Shown here piece by piece: positions 6,023 through 6,718 of a stretch of 6,718 nucleotides of DNA. The notes beneath the pieces are model-generated. The model ran no database searches. It had not been told where the DNA came from and saw nothing but the letters and a program-made list of their open reading frames with translations. The position numbers were made by a program, and so were the translations under genes. The DNA comes from Desulfobacterales bacterium (GTDB lineage: Bacteria; Desulfobacterota; Desulfobacteria; Desulfobacterales; UBA2174_A), in assembly GCA_025454075.1 (NCBI GenBank), contig JALOPD010000212.1, positions 1 through 6,718 on the forward strand, written 5' to 3'. The number at the start of each line of letters is the position of its first letter. The first letter of the stretch is position 1.

Positions 6023-6120
6023 CCTGGAGAGGCGCCGCCTATTCTCGATGCCATGCGGGTCTATCCGAAATGCTCCAGGCGCCGCATCAAGGCATCGTGC
6101 GGGTTTTTTGGGGGTCCCGA

Positions 6121-6717
6121 CTATGCCGTCTGGCGCAGGCCCTCCGGCGCCATGTTTTCGAACCGGGTGTAGGCGGACAAAAAGGTCAGCAGGACGTCGC
6201 CGGTGGGGCCGTTGCGCTGCTTGGCCAGGATGACCTCGGCGGTGCCCTTGTGCGGGTTGGTCTCCTCCTTGTTGTAGACCTCGTCGCGGTAGATGAAGGC
6301 GACGACGTCGGCGTCCTGCTCCAGGGCGCCCGACTCCCGGAGGTCGGAGAGCCGCGGCCGCTTGTCGGTTCGCTGCTCGAGCATGCGGTTGAGCTGGGAG
6401 AGGGCGATCACGGGCAGGCTGATCTCCTTGGCCAGGGCCTTCAGGGAGCGGCTGATCTCCGAAATCTCGAGATCCCGCCGCTCGGCGCCGGCCCGGCCCT
6501 GCATCAGCTGCAGGTAGTCGATGACGATCAGGCCGATGTTCTTGTCCATCTTCATGCGGCGGGCCTTGGCCCGCACCTCCATGGCCGAGAGGCTCGGGGA
6601 GTCGTCGATGAAAATGGGGGCGGCGGAAAGGACCCCGGCGGCATCCGTCAGGCGGTCCCAGTCCTCCATGCTGAAAAAGCCGCTGCGCAGGCGGGAGGAG
6701 TCGATGCGGGCCTCGGA
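6121..6717 (-). CDS. dnaB: Replicative DNA helicase DnaB, C-terminal part (runs off the right edge)
   Basis: DnaB is the hexameric helicase that unwinds DNA at the replication fork after loading through DnaA. The window holds the last 198 codons, within the RecA-like motor domain of a protein usually about 450-480 residues. Counting from the first complete codon, visible features are [11 protein letters not shown] (5-15), the second-motif strand [10 protein letters not shown] (63-72), [12 protein letters not shown] (87-98) with ALSQLNR (105-111), [15 protein letters not shown] (124-138), IYRDEVYN (142-149) and the arginine-finger motif KQRNGPTG (166-173). The protein ends in TAG after [17 protein letters not shown], a usual length for the family. 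After the stop the same frame stays open for 19 more codons to a second TAG. The Walker A motif is outside the window. No intein is seen in the visible part. Identification is secure. Confidence 0.97.
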   Translation of the reverse strand, partial: SEARIDSSRLRSGFFSMEDWDRLTDAAGVLSAAPIFIDDSPSLSAMEVRAKARRMKMDKNIGLIVIDYLQLMQGRAGAERRDLEISEISRSLKALAKEISLPVIALSQLNRMLEQRTDKRPRLSDLRESGALEQDADVVAFIYRDEVYNKEETNPHKGTAEVILAKQRNGPTGDVLLTFLSAYTRFENMAPEGLRQTA

Positions 6718-6718
6718 G

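Overview
The window is GC-rich and densely coding. Its protein sequences look like a Desulfobacterota (deltaproteobacterial) chromosome, probably near the Desulfobacterales. The evidence is the long HflX form, a small cysteine-rich protein, and above all an unusual DnaA whose motif variants I recall from sulfate reducers. The taxonomic call rests on memory of families and is moderate in confidence. I see no insertion sequence, prophage, CRISPR array, tRNA or rRNA.

Layout. Bases 1-997 (minus) hold the N-terminal third of uvrA (excision repair). Bases 998-1759 are a long intergenic region with AT-rich stretches set against GC-rich surroundings. It carries promoter-like sites, a foldable GC-rich block and a pair of DnaA-box-like sites. 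Bases 1760-3103 (plus) encode a divergent DnaA. Converging on it with only 8 bases between the stops is a minus-strand unit: an inositol monophosphatase-family gene (suhB-like, 3327-4112) whose stop overlaps the start of a 71-residue cysteine-rich protein gene (3112-3327). A near-consensus promoter lies just upstream of the phosphatase start and leaves almost no 5' leader. Next on the minus strand is a long hflX (4195-5865). Its start region is one arm of a perfect 15-bp inverted repeat. Last is the C-terminal part of dnaB (6121-6717, minus), which runs off the right edge.

How the genes relate. The replication initiator (DnaA) and the replicative helicase (DnaB) lie about 3 kb apart, with a repair gene on the other side. 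dnaA is not followed by dnaN, and the large AT-rich region upstream of it is a plausible place for the origin, though no cluster of consensus DnaA boxes is visible. hflX (ribosome rescue/splitting GTPase) and the phosphatase gene are housekeeping genes.

The main points of interest are the departures from consensus in DnaA (P-loop, Walker B, sensor 1 and DNA-binding signature), the inverted repeat that could hide the hflX ribosome binding site, a metalloprotease-like (JAMM-type) motif in the HflX N-terminal extension, the nearly leaderless phosphatase transcript, and a candidate structured RNA between uvrA and dnaA. I did not find a clearly new multi-gene system.
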